Under the pieces are notes generated by a model. That model was not told the origin of the DNA and searched no databases. It saw nothing but the letters and a program-made list of their open reading frames with translations. From Paracidovorax avenae (GTDB lineage Bacteria; Pseudomonadota; Gammaproteobacteria; Burkholderiales; Burkholderiaceae_C), in NCBI RefSeq assembly GCF_040892545.1, contig NZ_CP156079.1:1833501-1897500 (forward strand): a stretch of DNA of 64,000 nucleotides. Direction: 5' to 3'. Both the position numbers and the translations under genes were made by a program. Shown piece after piece: positions 15,520-24,373 of this stretch (positions within the stretch are counted from its first letter, which is position 1; the number at the start of each line of letters is the position of its first letter).

Positions 15520-17961
15520 ATGCGCATGCACCGTACCTGCCCCAGGCCCGCCCCCCTCGCTCTTGCTGTCGCCCTCGCCATCGGCGCCACTGGAGCCTTG
15601 TCACAGCCCTCCGCCAGCGCCGCGGCTGCGCGGGCCGTGCCCATCCGCATCGCCGCTCAGCCGCTGGCGGAGGCGCTCAACGAGCTGGCCCGGCAGACAC
15701 GGATGGAGTTGATGGTACGGCCTGCCCTGGTGGCCGGCAGGACCGCGCCCGCCGTATCGGGAAACATGACGCCACGGCAGGCCCTGGACCGGCTGCTCGC
15801 GGGTACCGGACTGGCTGCGGTACTGGATGGCGCAGGCATCGTCATCAAGCCGGCCGGACCCGCTGACGCCATGTCCACCACGCTCCCGGCCGTGACGGTG
15901 TCGGCCACGTCGGATCCCGAGACATCCACCGGTCCCGTCGCAGGCTATGTGGCCCGGCGCAGCGCGGCGGGTACCAAGACCGATACGCCGATCATCGAGA
16001 CGCCGCAGTCGGTGTCGGTCGTGACGGCCGACCGTATCCAGGCCATCGGCGCGACCACCGTGCGCGATGCGCTGGGCTACACGCCAGGCATCACCATCTC
16101 GCCCTACGGCGCGGACTCGCGCTACGACTGGCTCAACATCCGTGGCTTCGATGCCTACAGCCCGGGCTTCTACCAGGACGGCCTGCCCCTGCGCAACGCC
16201 AACACCTTCGCCGTCTGGAAGATCGAACCCTATGGCGCAGAGCGCATCGACGTGCTGCGCGGCCCGGCCTCGGTGCTCTACGGCCAGGCGAGTCCCGGCG
16301 GCGTCGTGGATGTGGTCAGCAAGTTGCCCACGCCCATGCCGGTCCGCGAGCTGCAAGTGCAATACGGCAGCCATGGCCACAAGCAGGTCGCCGGGGACTT
16401 CTCGGGCGCGCTGGATGCGGAGGGGACGGTGCTCTACCGCGTGCTCGGCGTGGTGCGCGATGCCGGGTTGCCCGCGGGAGGCGAGCGCAACGACCGCACC
16501 TACTTCGCGCCATCCATCCAATGGAAAATCTCGGGCGACACATCGTTCACCGCGTATGCGCAGCTCATGCGCAACCGTTCGGGGGTCTATACCCGCACGC
16601 GCCCCATGGTGGGCTCGCTGGTGCCGACGGTCATCGGCAGCTACATCCCCAGCGAACTGTTCGTGGGCAACAGCCACTTCGACCGGTTCGACCAGGACCA
16701 GGAACTGGCCGGCTACCGGTTCGAGCACCGTTTCAACGGCGCTCTCACCTTCCGCCAGAACCTGCGCGCGGGCCACATGAAGCTGGACTACTCGGGCCTG
16801 CAGTCGCCGATGTTCATCACGGTGGACCGCGGGGACCCATTGAACCCGGCCAACTACCAGACGCTGAGCCGGACGCTTTTCGGCAGCCGGGAATGGGCAA
16901 ACACCTTAAGCGTGGACAACCAGCTGCAGGCCGACATGCGCTCCGGCGCATGGCAGCACAGCCTGCTGTTCGGCCTCGACTACCAGCGCAGCCGCTTCGA
17001 GTCGAGCACCTTCAGCGGGGGCAGCGCGCCGCCACTCGACATCAACGCGCCTTTGTATCCGAATGGACCATTCGAGGTGCCCGATCCCTACGCGATCGAT
17101 TCCTCCCGCCTGAGGCAGATCGGCCTCTACATGCAGGACCAGATCAAATGGGCCGACCGCTGGCAGTTCACGCTGGGCGGACGTTATGACCGGGCGCGAA
17201 CGGACTATGTGGACCGGCTCGGTGGCGGGGCGGCCACCAGCGTCTCGAACGGCAAGTTCACCGGCCGCGCCGGGATGGTGTATCTGGCTCCCAATGGCCT
17301 GGCGCCCTACGTCAGCTATACCGAGTCCTTCAGTCCCGTCACTGCCGTCAACCCGGTGACCCAGCGGCCTTTCGAACCCGAATCCGGACGCCAGTACGAG
17401 GCGGGCCTGCGCTACCAGCCCGCCGGCACGCGCGACATGTACAGCATCGCGGTCTTCGACCTGCGCCGCCGCAATTACGTGACGTTGGACCCGAACTTCG
17501 TTCCCTACCAGACGGGCGAGATATCCACGCGCGGAATCGAGTGGGAGGTCAGCATGCAGCCGATGCCGCGCATGAATTTCACGGCCGCTTACAGCTACAC
17601 GCCGCGGGCCATCGTCACTGCCAGCGCCAACCCCGAGCAGATCGGCAGGCAAGCCCTGGCCGTGCCCCGCCACCAGCTGGCGGTGTGGGCGGATTACCGC
17701 TTCGTCGGCGGCATCAAGGTGGGCGCGGGCGCGCGCTACACGGGCTCGACCCGCGGCAACGGGGGCATCACGCCGGCCAAGGTCCCGGCGTACCTGTTGC
17801 TGGACGCCATGGTCGGCTACGATTTCCAGCAGTGGAGCCTGGCGCTCAATGTGCGCAACCTGGCTGACAAGACCTACCTGTCTAACTGCGACGGCGCTGC
17901 CCAGTCCTGCTTCTACGGAGACCAGCGCGGGCTGATCGCGACCGCAACCTATCGCTGGTGA
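15520..17961 (+). CDS. TonB-dependent siderophore receptor with STN signalling domain
   Basis: An 813-residue outer-membrane ferric-siderophore transporter of the FpvA/FoxA type. Parts in order: signal peptide to about 29-33, STN domain (IRIAAQPLAEALNELARQTR, about 45-115) that contacts FecR, plug (IIETPQSVSVVTADRIQ; IDVLRGPASVLYGQASPGG), and a beta-barrel ending in the aromatic YRW. GGAG lies before the ATG at 15520. With the two upstream genes it forms a complete substrate-induced surface signalling unit. The ligand is unknown; there are no siderophore biosynthesis genes here, so a xenosiderophore is possible. Confidence 0.94.
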   Translation: MRMHRTCPRPAPLALAVALAIGATGALSQPSASAAAARAVPIRIAAQPLAEALNELARQTRMELMVRPALVAGRTAPAVSGNMTPRQALDRLLAGTGLAAVLDGAGIVIKPAGPADAMSTTLPAVTVSATSDPETSTGPVAGYVARRSAAGTKTDTPIIETPQSVSVVTADRIQAIGATTVRDALGYTPGITISPYGADSRYDWLNIRGFDAYSPGFYQDGLPLRNANTFAVWKIEPYGAERIDVLRGPASVLYGQASPGGVVDVVSKLPTPMPVRELQVQYGSHGHKQVAGDFSGALDAEGTVLYRVLGVVRDAGLPAGGERNDRTYFAPSIQWKISGDTSFTAYAQLMRNRSGVYTRTRPMVGSLVPTVIGSYIPSELFVGNSHFDRFDQDQELAGYRFEHRFNGALTFRQNLRAGHMKLDYSGLQSPMFITVDRGDPLNPANYQTLSRTLFGSREWANTLSVDNQLQADMRSGAWQHSLLFGLDYQRSRFESSTFSGGSAPPLDINAPLYPNGPFEVPDPYAIDSSRLRQIGLYMQDQIKWADRWQFTLGGRYDRARTDYVDRLGGGAATSVSNGKFTGRAGMVYLAPNGLAPYVSYTESFSPVTAVNPVTQRPFEPESGRQYEAGLRYQPAGTRDMYSIAVFDLRRRNYVTLDPNFVPYQTGEISTRGIEWEVSMQPMPRMNFTAAYSYTPRAIVTASANPEQIGRQALAVPRHQLAVWADYRFVGGIKVGAGARYTGSTRGNGGITPAKVPAYLLLDAMVGYDFQQWSLALNVRNLADKTYLSNCDGAAQSCFYGDQRGLIATATYRW

Positions 17962-17975
17962 GTCGTGCCGGCCAT

Positions 17976-17996
17976 GCCCGGGGTGATGCCCTGGGC
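17976..17996 (+). terminator. Hairpin after TonB receptor gene
   Basis: GCCCGGGG (17976-17983) pairs over eight bases (one G-T) with CCCTGGGC (17989-17996) around TGATG, 15 bases past the receptor stop. There is no T-run, so it may be an mRNA 3'-end stabiliser or weak terminator. Confidence 0.45.
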
Positions 17997-18195
17997 TCAT
18001 CGGTATCGATGCACGAGGGCACTCGTGATGTGTTCCCGTGCATTGGCAAGAGCGATCTATGCTGGCTCGACAGCAAGTTCCATCGGCCGGAAGTCGCCAA
18101 AGGCTAAGCCCACCATAGCCAGATCCCATCGCCAAGTCAGCATCCATTCAGGTGCGCGGTTTCCCAATAGGTACATCACCTCCCGGCCCCGCGCC

Positions 18196-19740
18196 ATGAA
18201 CCTCGACAACCTCCGCATCGGCCTCAAGCTGGCCATCGCCTTTGCCCTCACCACCGCGTTGACCCTCGCCATGGGCCTGGCCGCCTGGACGCAGATGCGC
18301 TCCATCCAGGCCGGCGCCGAGGACCTCGCCACCAACTGGCTGCCGAGCGTGCAGGCGATCGGCAACGCCCGCACCGCGGCCAACCGCGTGCGCCGCACCG
18401 AGAGCGAACTGTTCCTGCCGGAGCCGAACGAGACCACGGCGAAGCGCCGCGAGGAACTGGCGCACCGCATGGTCCAGTTCGCGGAGTCCGAGCAGGTCTA
18501 TACCCCCCTCGTCACCCCGGGCGAGGAGCAGCGCCTGTTCGGCGAGTACCGCGCGGCGCGCGACGCGTATGCGAAGGTGCAGGCCCGCCTGCTGGCACTG
18601 CCGCCCGATGCGCGGGCCGAAGCGACGCGGGTGTTCTTCGGGGAGTCGGAGCAGGCTTTCGATGCCATGGCCGGCGCCCTGGGCACGCTCGCCGATTTCA
18701 ACCGGAAGTCCGCGGACATCGCCGAGCAGAATGTGCGCACCGTCTATGGCCGTGCCGTGTGGACGCTGGCGGGCCTCGTGGCGGCGGCGGTGGCCATCGC
18801 GGTGGCGTTGGCCTGGTGGATCACCCGCCTGATCACCCGGCCGATCCGCGAGGCCGTGGTGATCGCGCAGGGTGTGGCCTCCGGTGACCTGACCATGTCC
18901 ATCGCGCCCCAGGGCCGCGACGAGGCGGCCCAGCTCATGCAGGCGCTGGCCGGCATGCGCGACAGCCTGTCGCAGGTGGTCGGCGGGGTGCGTGCCAATG
19001 CGGAAAGCGTGGCCACGGCCAGCGCGGAGATCGAGCAGGGCAATATCGACCTGTCCTCGCGCACGGAGGAGCAGGCCTCGGCCCTGGAGCAGACCGCGGC
19101 ATCGATGGAGCAGCTCGGCTCCACCGTGCGCCAGAACTCCGACAACGCCCGGCAGGCCAGCGCCCTGGCGCAGGATGCCGCATCGGCCGCGGCACGCAGC
19201 GGCGAGGCGGTGGGCACGATGGTGGGCACCATGCGCTCCATCGACGAGGCTTCGCGGCGCATTGCCGACATCATCGGCCTGATCGACGGCATCGCCTTCC
19301 AGACCAACATCCTCGCGCTGAACGCGGCGGTGGAGGCCGCCCGGGCCGGAGAGCAGGGCCGCGGCTTCGCCGTGGTGGCGGGCGAGGTGCGCAGCCTGGC
19401 CCAGCGCAGCGCCGCGGCCGCCAAGGACATCAAGGAGCTGATCGCCACCAGCACCCACCGGGTGCAGGACGGCTCGCAGCAGGCGGAGCAGGCGGGCTCC
19501 GCGGTGCAGGCAGCGATGGACCTCATCCAGAAGGTCGCGTCCATCGTCTCGGAAATCAGCATCGCCACGCGCGAGCAGAGCGATGGGGTGGCGCAGGTCG
19601 GCGAAGCCGTCACGCAGATGGACCAGGCCACCCAGCAGAACGCCGCGCTGGTGGAGGAAAGCGCGGCGGCGGCCTCCAGCCTCAAGGCGCAGGCCGACCA
19701 GCTGGTGGGCGCGGTGTCGGTGTTCCGCCTGCTGGCCTGA
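18196..19740 (+). CDS. Methyl-accepting chemotaxis protein
   Basis: A 514-residue chemoreceptor. The first membrane span is about 10-30, followed by a periplasmic four-helix-bundle ligand domain of about 155 residues ([20 protein letters not shown]) and a second span at about 187-210. HAMP and the cytoplasmic coiled-coil follow, with the hairpin tip [20 protein letters not shown] near 365. No C-terminal CheR/CheB-binding pentapeptide is present. The ATG at 18196 gives a normal start with a positive patch before the first span; the 230-base upstream in-frame extension looks non-coding. It is a stand-alone gene. Confidence 0.93.
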   Translation: MNLDNLRIGLKLAIAFALTTALTLAMGLAAWTQMRSIQAGAEDLATNWLPSVQAIGNARTAANRVRRTESELFLPEPNETTAKRREELAHRMVQFAESEQVYTPLVTPGEEQRLFGEYRAARDAYAKVQARLLALPPDARAEATRVFFGESEQAFDAMAGALGTLADFNRKSADIAEQNVRTVYGRAVWTLAGLVAAAVAIAVALAWWITRLITRPIREAVVIAQGVASGDLTMSIAPQGRDEAAQLMQALAGMRDSLSQVVGGVRANAESVATASAEIEQGNIDLSSRTEEQASALEQTAASMEQLGSTVRQNSDNARQASALAQDAASAAARSGEAVGTMVGTMRSIDEASRRIADIIGLIDGIAFQTNILALNAAVEAARAGEQGRGFAVVAGEVRSLAQRSAAAAKDIKELIATSTHRVQDGSQQAEQAGSAVQAAMDLIQKVASIVSEISIATREQSDGVAQVGEAVTQMDQATQQNAALVEESAAAASSLKAQADQLVGAVSVFRLLA

Positions 19741-19928
19741 CGCTTCGACGCGGGGCGGGGACTGGCTGTCGGAGATGTCGCAGCCACGGCTGGGGCACCT
19801 CCCCTGCACGACGTACACCGAGCCGCTGGGGAAAACGCTGCTATCGCTTTGATGCGCCGCCCTTGTGTTGCGGAATGTTTCCGTGCAGGATGCCCTCGCG
19901 CCTATCTCGGCGTGAGAGGAAACACAAC

Positions 19929-20210
19929 ATGAAGAAATCCCTGATCCTGGTCGCGGCGTTGTTGCTGTGCTCGTTCGCCATCGCCAAGGGAGGTGGTGGC
20001 CACGGCGGTGGCCATTCCGGCAGCCATTACGGCTCAGGTTCCGGCAGCAGCCACGGCTCCAGCCACTCGGTGAGTGGTTACACCCGCAAGGACGGCACGC
20101 ATGTGGCGCCGAGCCACGCGACCAATCCGAACGGCACCAAACTGGACAACTGGAGCACAAAGGGCAACGTGAATCCGCATACCGGCAAAGAAGGGACGAA
20201 AGAGCCATGA
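19929..20210 (+). CDS. Small secreted Gly/His/Ser-rich protein
   Basis: A 93-residue protein with a signal peptide (MKKSLILVAALLLCSFAIAK). A low-complexity Gly/His/Ser region follows (about 22-50), then a conserved tail SGYTRKDGTHVAPSHATNPN ending NPHTGKEGTK. Tails of this kind occur in many small bacterial and phage-linked exported proteins of unknown role. The ATG at 19929 follows a weak GAGAGGA. It overlaps the next tiny gene by ATGA, so they are translationally coupled. Metal binding by the His-rich stretch is possible but unproven. Confidence 0.7.
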   Translation: MKKSLILVAALLLCSFAIAKGGGGHGGGHSGSHYGSGSGSSHGSSHSVSGYTRKDGTHVAPSHATNPNGTKLDNWSTKGNVNPHTGKEGTKEP

Positions 20211-20365
20211 AGCGCCGTTTGCTGGGTTCTGCATTGATGGCCGCGCTTCTGGGCGTCGCGGCTGGCGAGGCGGCTGCTCAAGGCCGGCGAGGCGGTTCGT
20301 CACGCGCCGGTGGCCGTGGCCGGGCTTCGTTCTCGGGCGGTGGAGGAAGCCGGGGGCCTGCCTGA
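20207..20365 (+). CDS. Tiny secreted Gly/Arg-rich protein
   Basis: A 52-residue product whose ATG overlaps the previous stop. Residues 1-25 are a signal peptide (MKRRLLGSALMAALLGVAAG with AAA|Q cleavage), and the remaining half is Gly/Arg/Ser-rich (GRRGGSSRAGGRGRASFSGG). The function is unknown. The coupled start and clean signal peptide argue that it is real despite its size. Its 3' end faces the DUF6644-like operon. Confidence 0.55.
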   Translation: MKRRLLGSALMAALLGVAAGEAAAQGRRGGSSRAGGRGRASFSGGGGSRGPA

Positions 20366-20393
20366 GGTTCGGTGCGCTGCAGGCATCGTGCCG

Positions 20394-20882
20394 TCACGTG
20401 AAGCCGATCCAGCGGCCGAGAAAGATCACCAGCGTCCACAGGACCAGGGAGCCGAAGCCTGCTGCACGTGCAGCACCGGGAGGCGGCTGCGCGGTGTCCC
20501 ATTCGCCGATGCGGCGATAGGCTCCCAGGTGGAAGGCTCCCATGTTGAGACCCGCCAGCAGCAGCGTACCCATCTTCCACCAGAAGACGGTGTTTCCCCA
20601 GTACGTGACCGCGTTGGAGACGAACATGAGCAGGCCGGTGGCCAGGCAGACCGCGAAGGCGGCCCAGGTGTACGGCAGCAACTCCTGGACCAGGCGAAGC
20701 GCGCTGCGGCGATGGGAGGTGAAGCCCAGCAGCCTGAGATCCACGACGGCGATCGTGCCGAACACCAGGGCGATGCCGATCACGTGCAGGGACTCCAGGG
20801 CCGGAAAGGCGGAGCCGGACTCCCTGATCATGGTCGCCAGAGGCGTTCCTTCGATGGCTTGCAGTGTCGATGGCATGTTCAT
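20394..20882 (-). CDS. DUF6644-like four-helix membrane protein (second copy)
   Basis: A 162-residue inner-membrane protein with four predicted spans. It matches the small family I recall as DUF6644: PLATMIRESGSAFPALESLH, then GTIAVVDLRLLGF, GLLMFVSNAVTYWGN and WWKMGTLLLAGLNMGAFHLG. Conserved His in ESLH and FHLG could bind a cofactor, but this is inference. It is the last gene of a five-gene minus-strand operon and pairs with a diverged relative immediately upstream. Confidence 0.7.
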   Translation of the reverse strand: MNMPSTLQAIEGTPLATMIRESGSAFPALESLHVIGIALVFGTIAVVDLRLLGFTSHRRSALRLVQELLPYTWAAFAVCLATGLLMFVSNAVTYWGNTVFWWKMGTLLLAGLNMGAFHLGAYRRIGEWDTAQPPPGAARAAGFGSLVLWTLVIFLGRWIGFT

Positions 20883-20915
20883 GATGAAGGCCTGGAAGTT
20901 CTCGCGGATTGCGGT

Positions 20916-21407
20916 CTAGATCGTGTAGGCGATCCAGCGACCACAGAAGATCACGGCGCACCACCATGCGATCGACAGGCCGGCGACGAGTCTGGCGCAG
21001 AGGCCCCGGCGAAGGGGGGAAAGCGTTTCCTCGGTGCCGCGCAGCAAGGGCCGCCGCACGATGCAGGTCAGGGTGAAGATGCCGAGGACGAGGGCCATCT
21101 TCAGCCAGAACGTGGGGTTGACGAGCACGCGGCCGGGCTCGCCGATGGTCATGATCAGCCCCGTGGCGAGCAGGACGATGAGCGCGTTGCGCATCCATGG
21201 GGCGTAGCGGCGCAGGACTGCCCGCAAGGGTTCGTCCGTGGCCAGCATGCCGGCCAGGCGCAGTTCGGAGATGACGGCGGCGCCGAACAGCACCGCGATG
21301 GCCAGTATGTGGATGCTCTGCACGGTGGGCACGATCCAGGGCAGTTCCCGGATCGCCGTGCTAGGCGGGGACTCGTGGAGCCAGGCGATGAAACGATCGG
21401 ATGACAT
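20916..21407 (-). CDS. DUF6644-like four-helix membrane protein (first copy)
   Basis: A 163-residue membrane protein with the same plan as its downstream neighbour: TAIRELPWIVPTVQSIHILA, LFGAAVISELRLAGM, TGLIMTIGEPGRVLVNPTFW and a C-terminal FCGRWIAYTI. The two share the SIH/SLH and D/E-LRL motifs and the GRWI ending, so they look like an old duplication forming a heteromeric pair. The start at 21407 lies 20 bases after the hydrolase stop. The function is unknown. Confidence 0.7.
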   Translation of the reverse strand: MSSDRFIAWLHESPPSTAIRELPWIVPTVQSIHILAIAVLFGAAVISELRLAGMLATDEPLRAVLRRYAPWMRNALIVLLATGLIMTIGEPGRVLVNPTFWLKMALVLGIFTLTCIVRRPLLRGTEETLSPLRRGLCARLVAGLSIAWWCAVIFCGRWIAYTI

Positions 21408-21427
21408 GCGGTGGTCCTTGGACGGGG

Positions 21428-22933
21428 CTAGAAGTCGCCGGGCCTGGCGATCGGACGCAGGGCCTTCGCATCCTCCGGAAGGAGGTAGCCTTCCTGGGCC
21501 GACAGTGCCTTGGCCGCGTCGAACTGCTTTTCGTAGTTCCTGAAGCTGCCATAGCGTTTGCGAAGCTCCTGCTTCGTGTAGGGCAGCTTGGTGTCGTAGA
21601 TCAGGCCGCAGCCCGTTTCCTGGTCGGTGAGGTAGGCCGCGCTGGGCACATGAATCCAGGGCGGGCGCACGCCACCCCGCATGTTGCCCGTCGCATCGCG
21701 CGCAGCGCCCTTGCCATCGCGCACGATCCGTGGCGCTCTGGGCATGGGCGTGCCTTCGCGTACCCATCGGTCCATGCCGTCCAGCAGGGCCGAGGCGAGC
21801 ATTTCCACGGGTTCGTCGTACAGCGTGCGGCAACGGGGATCGCCTGCCTTGCCGACATCGGCCGCGAGTTGCTCGGTATGTTCCGTTCCGAGATCGGCCA
21901 GGCGCAGGTGCGGCATGCCGGTCACTTCGTAATAGCGAACCCGGGGGCTGTCCGTGTCGGGCGGGAGGTCGATGCCTTCGATCGCATCGTGCATCATTTC
22001 GGATTGCGTGTAGACGGTGACGAAGGGAACGTCCTGCGGCATCCTGCGCGGCATCCGGATGGCCTCGCCGCCTGCCTCGCCGTAGGCCATGCGGCCTGTC
22101 ATGTAGGCGTCGAACAGGGGGCGGCCATCGGGCATGCGCCATTGCTGGTGGCGGCCCTGGTCGAGGTAGTCCATCCAGACCTGTGCCGTGACGGCCCAGC
22201 TGTTGACGTACACGCGCCGGACATCGAGCCCCGCGACGGGGCCCTGCGCTGCCGGTGTTTTCAGCAGCATCGCCAACTGCGCGGCAATGCCCTGGGATTG
22301 GGGAACAAACGGGTCGGGGCCGCTGCCGCGGGTGAAGCGCTCCGGGTCGTAATAGGTTCCCAGCGGGGCGTAGCGGGCATAGTCGTACCGGCGCATGAAC
22401 TCGAAGTTCACAATGCGTCCGTACTGGCGGATCGCCGCTGCCTCCGCTGCCGGCGTGTCCGCAATGAACTTGGGATCGGACTTCGGCCTGTTGATGTTCA
22501 GCGTGTATCCGACGTAGGCGTAGCCGCGGCGCAGCAGGTAGTCGCGGGACAGGATCCATCCGGCGCCGCGCTCGCCGAACCAGCTGAATGGCTCGAGCAC
22601 CACGGTGCCGTTGAAGCGCGCCGGATCGGCCGGCTTGCGCACGAGGATGCGCGTGGTGTAGGGGGCCTGGAGCAGGGTTTCGCCGGAGGCTGTGATCGCG
22701 GGGGCGATGCCTTGCAGGTAGTACTCCTCCTCGACGTAGCCGTGCTGCCCCAGGTCGATGTATTCCGTTCCCGGCCGGTGCGCGGATGACAGGGGGGCTT
22801 TGCCGGACGGCGGTACGGCCGTGGCCGTGGGCATGCGGGGCACTTCCGCGAAGGCGCAGGCCATGAAGGCCAGCGACAGCGTGGCGCTCCGCAGTGCCAT
22901 CCGCGTGGCGTCCCGGGGTGACAGGATGTCCAT
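21428..22933 (-). CDS. Secreted alpha/beta hydrolase domain protein (PF20091-like)
   Basis: A 501-residue exported protein of the family I recall as Abhydrolase_10/PF20091. It has a signal region (MALRSATLSLAFMACAFAEV, residues 11-30). Motifs include YVEEEYYLQGIAPAI, TRILVRKPADPARFNGTVVL, VVLEPFSWFGERGAGW and, late, VTGMPHLRLADLG, which may carry the catalytic His. The start at 22933 is supported by AGGAG eight bases upstream; starts further upstream would overlap the previous gene. Relatives occur in sphingomonads beside DUF6152 and DUF6644 genes. Substrate unknown. Confidence 0.72.
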   Translation of the reverse strand: MDILSPRDATRMALRSATLSLAFMACAFAEVPRMPTATAVPPSGKAPLSSAHRPGTEYIDLGQHGYVEEEYYLQGIAPAITASGETLLQAPYTTRILVRKPADPARFNGTVVLEPFSWFGERGAGWILSRDYLLRRGYAYVGYTLNINRPKSDPKFIADTPAAEAAAIRQYGRIVNFEFMRRYDYARYAPLGTYYDPERFTRGSGPDPFVPQSQGIAAQLAMLLKTPAAQGPVAGLDVRRVYVNSWAVTAQVWMDYLDQGRHQQWRMPDGRPLFDAYMTGRMAYGEAGGEAIRMPRRMPQDVPFVTVYTQSEMMHDAIEGIDLPPDTDSPRVRYYEVTGMPHLRLADLGTEHTEQLAADVGKAGDPRCRTLYDEPVEMLASALLDGMDRWVREGTPMPRAPRIVRDGKGAARDATGNMRGGVRPPWIHVPSAAYLTDQETGCGLIYDTKLPYTKQELRKRYGSFRNYEKQFDAAKALSAQEGYLLPEDAKALRPIARPGDF

Positions 22934-22985
22934 CGGGAAGGATCTCCTCGCAGAAGATTGGGGTGTGGCGTTCTTCGGCATGGCT

Positions 22986-23753
22986 TCAGTCACGGCGGAG
23001 AGCCGCCCGGCCGTCGCTGTCGATCACGATCTGGTTGTTCTCGCAGACGTATTCCAGAATCCGGTAGTCCGACCGCTTGTATTCGAAGGTGAAGCGGTAC
23101 GGGGTGTTGAGCACTTCGGGGTTGTCGATCGCGACCTGTACCTCCAGGCGGTCCGGTGCGGTCAGGCGGAACCGTTCGGTGATCTCCATGTCCTTGCCGT
23201 GCGGTACGCCATAGAAGTCCACGTCGGTCCTGATGCCGCGCGTGCGAACGACGAGCGTTTCGCCGTCCCAGCGCCCGCGCGAGTGGCCCTGGTACATGGG
23301 CTCCAGTTCGGTGTCCGGCGGCATCGGCTCGTTCAGGATGATCCGGCGCACCTGCTGGAGGTACTCGCCCAGGACGACCACTTGCTTTTCGTCGTGGATG
23401 ATCTCGATGGGGAAGAGCGCCGCCATCATGACCGGCATGCCCTCCGGCAGGCACCTGGCGCTGGTCGTTGCCAGCGGCTTTCCTGCCTCGTTCGCAGCGG
23501 CTTGCCGTTTCTTCAGGTCTGCGTACTGGCTGGCATAGGGCTCCTTCATGTCCATCGGCCCGCCCGGCATCACCGGGTCGTCCGGGTTCTTGCCGAACCA
23601 GTCGTCGGGAGTCCTTTCCCAGGTGCCATCGATGTCGGGGCGCGGCGGCGCAGCGTGGCCCGCGCCCGGCGTCGCCGCGACGTATGCGCCGATGGCGCTC
23701 GCCAGGATGAGCACGGCGATCACTGCCGTGCCGAAGCGTCGTGTCGGTTTCAT
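22986..23753 (-). CDS. Exported hypothetical protein of the DUF6152/DUF6644 cluster
   Basis: A 255-residue protein with an N-terminal signal anchor (TAVIAVLILASAIGAYVAAT). The mature part contains PDIDGTWERTPDDWFGKNPD, PMYQGHSRGRWDGETLVVRT and DRLEVQVAIDNPEVLNTPYR. The GxW-DGxTLVV pattern recalls a lipocalin-like family of exported proteins common in sphingomonads and other soil bacteria, usually next to DUF6152. I cannot assign a function. It is second in the five-gene operon. Confidence 0.65.
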   Translation of the reverse strand: MKPTRRFGTAVIAVLILASAIGAYVAATPGAGHAAPPRPDIDGTWERTPDDWFGKNPDDPVMPGGPMDMKEPYASQYADLKKRQAAANEAGKPLATTSARCLPEGMPVMMAALFPIEIIHDEKQVVVLGEYLQQVRRIILNEPMPPDTELEPMYQGHSRGRWDGETLVVRTRGIRTDVDFYGVPHGKDMEITERFRLTAPDRLEVQVAIDNPEVLNTPYRFTFEYKRSDYRILEYVCENNQIVIDSDGRAALRRD

Positions 23754-23780
23754 CGCATCGTTCCCACGGGGCGCCGTCGT

Positions 23781-24167
23781 TCATCCGCCGCCCGTGAGCA
23801 CTGCGCCGCCCACCTTGATCTCGACGAGCAATCCTCCGGGTTCCCCGTTTTTCAGGGGGTGGAAGGACACCTCGGCGCTGTCGCCGACCTTCATCGAGTC
23901 GGCTTTCCAGCCCATCCGCCGGAGGGCATTCACGCTGCCTGTCTCGATCTTGAATTGCTTTGCCAAAGGCGCTGGCGTATCGATGTAGATCGTCACGTGG
24001 GGATTGGCCCAGGCGAACCGGCCCACGACGCCCTTGATCGTGATCGTCTTCGATTCGTCGAAGAGTGCGAACGAATGGTGCGCGAAGGCCAGCGTCGGCA
24101 AGGCGCTGCAGGCCGTGGCCAGCAGAAGGCATCTTCTGCGCGGCGGGGGTGGGGATGATGGGTTCAT
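23781..24167 (-). CDS. DUF6152-like periplasmic protein
   Basis: A 128-residue exported protein with a signal peptide ending AFA|H. The mature start HHSFALFDESKTITIKGVVG and the downstream FAWANPHVTIYIDT are hallmarks of the family I know as DUF6152. The fold is probably a small OB/beta-barrel (inference). It is the first gene of the operon, divergent from the outer-membrane protein gene by about 205 bases. Its N-terminal HH could be a metal ligand in the mature protein. Confidence 0.75.
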   Translation of the reverse strand: MNPSSPPPPRRRCLLLATACSALPTLAFAHHSFALFDESKTITIKGVVGRFAWANPHVTIYIDTPAPLAKQFKIETGSVNALRRMGWKADSMKVGDSAEVSFHPLKNGEPGGLLVEIKVGGAVLTGGG

Positions 24168-24373
24168 GGTCGGTGTCTCTGTCCTTCTCGGTCCAGAGGA
24201 TAGGAATACGCGTCCGAAAGCCTTAGCCCAAAACGGCAAGCGTTCGAATTCCAGGGAACTCCCTAGGGGGAGCCGGCCGGCAGGGCGCCGATGCCGCGCC
24301 TTTGCTGATTTGGGTTACCGCTCTTTCCGCACGCGGCGGAACACTCGCGCGTCACGCAACCAAGGAAACTTCC

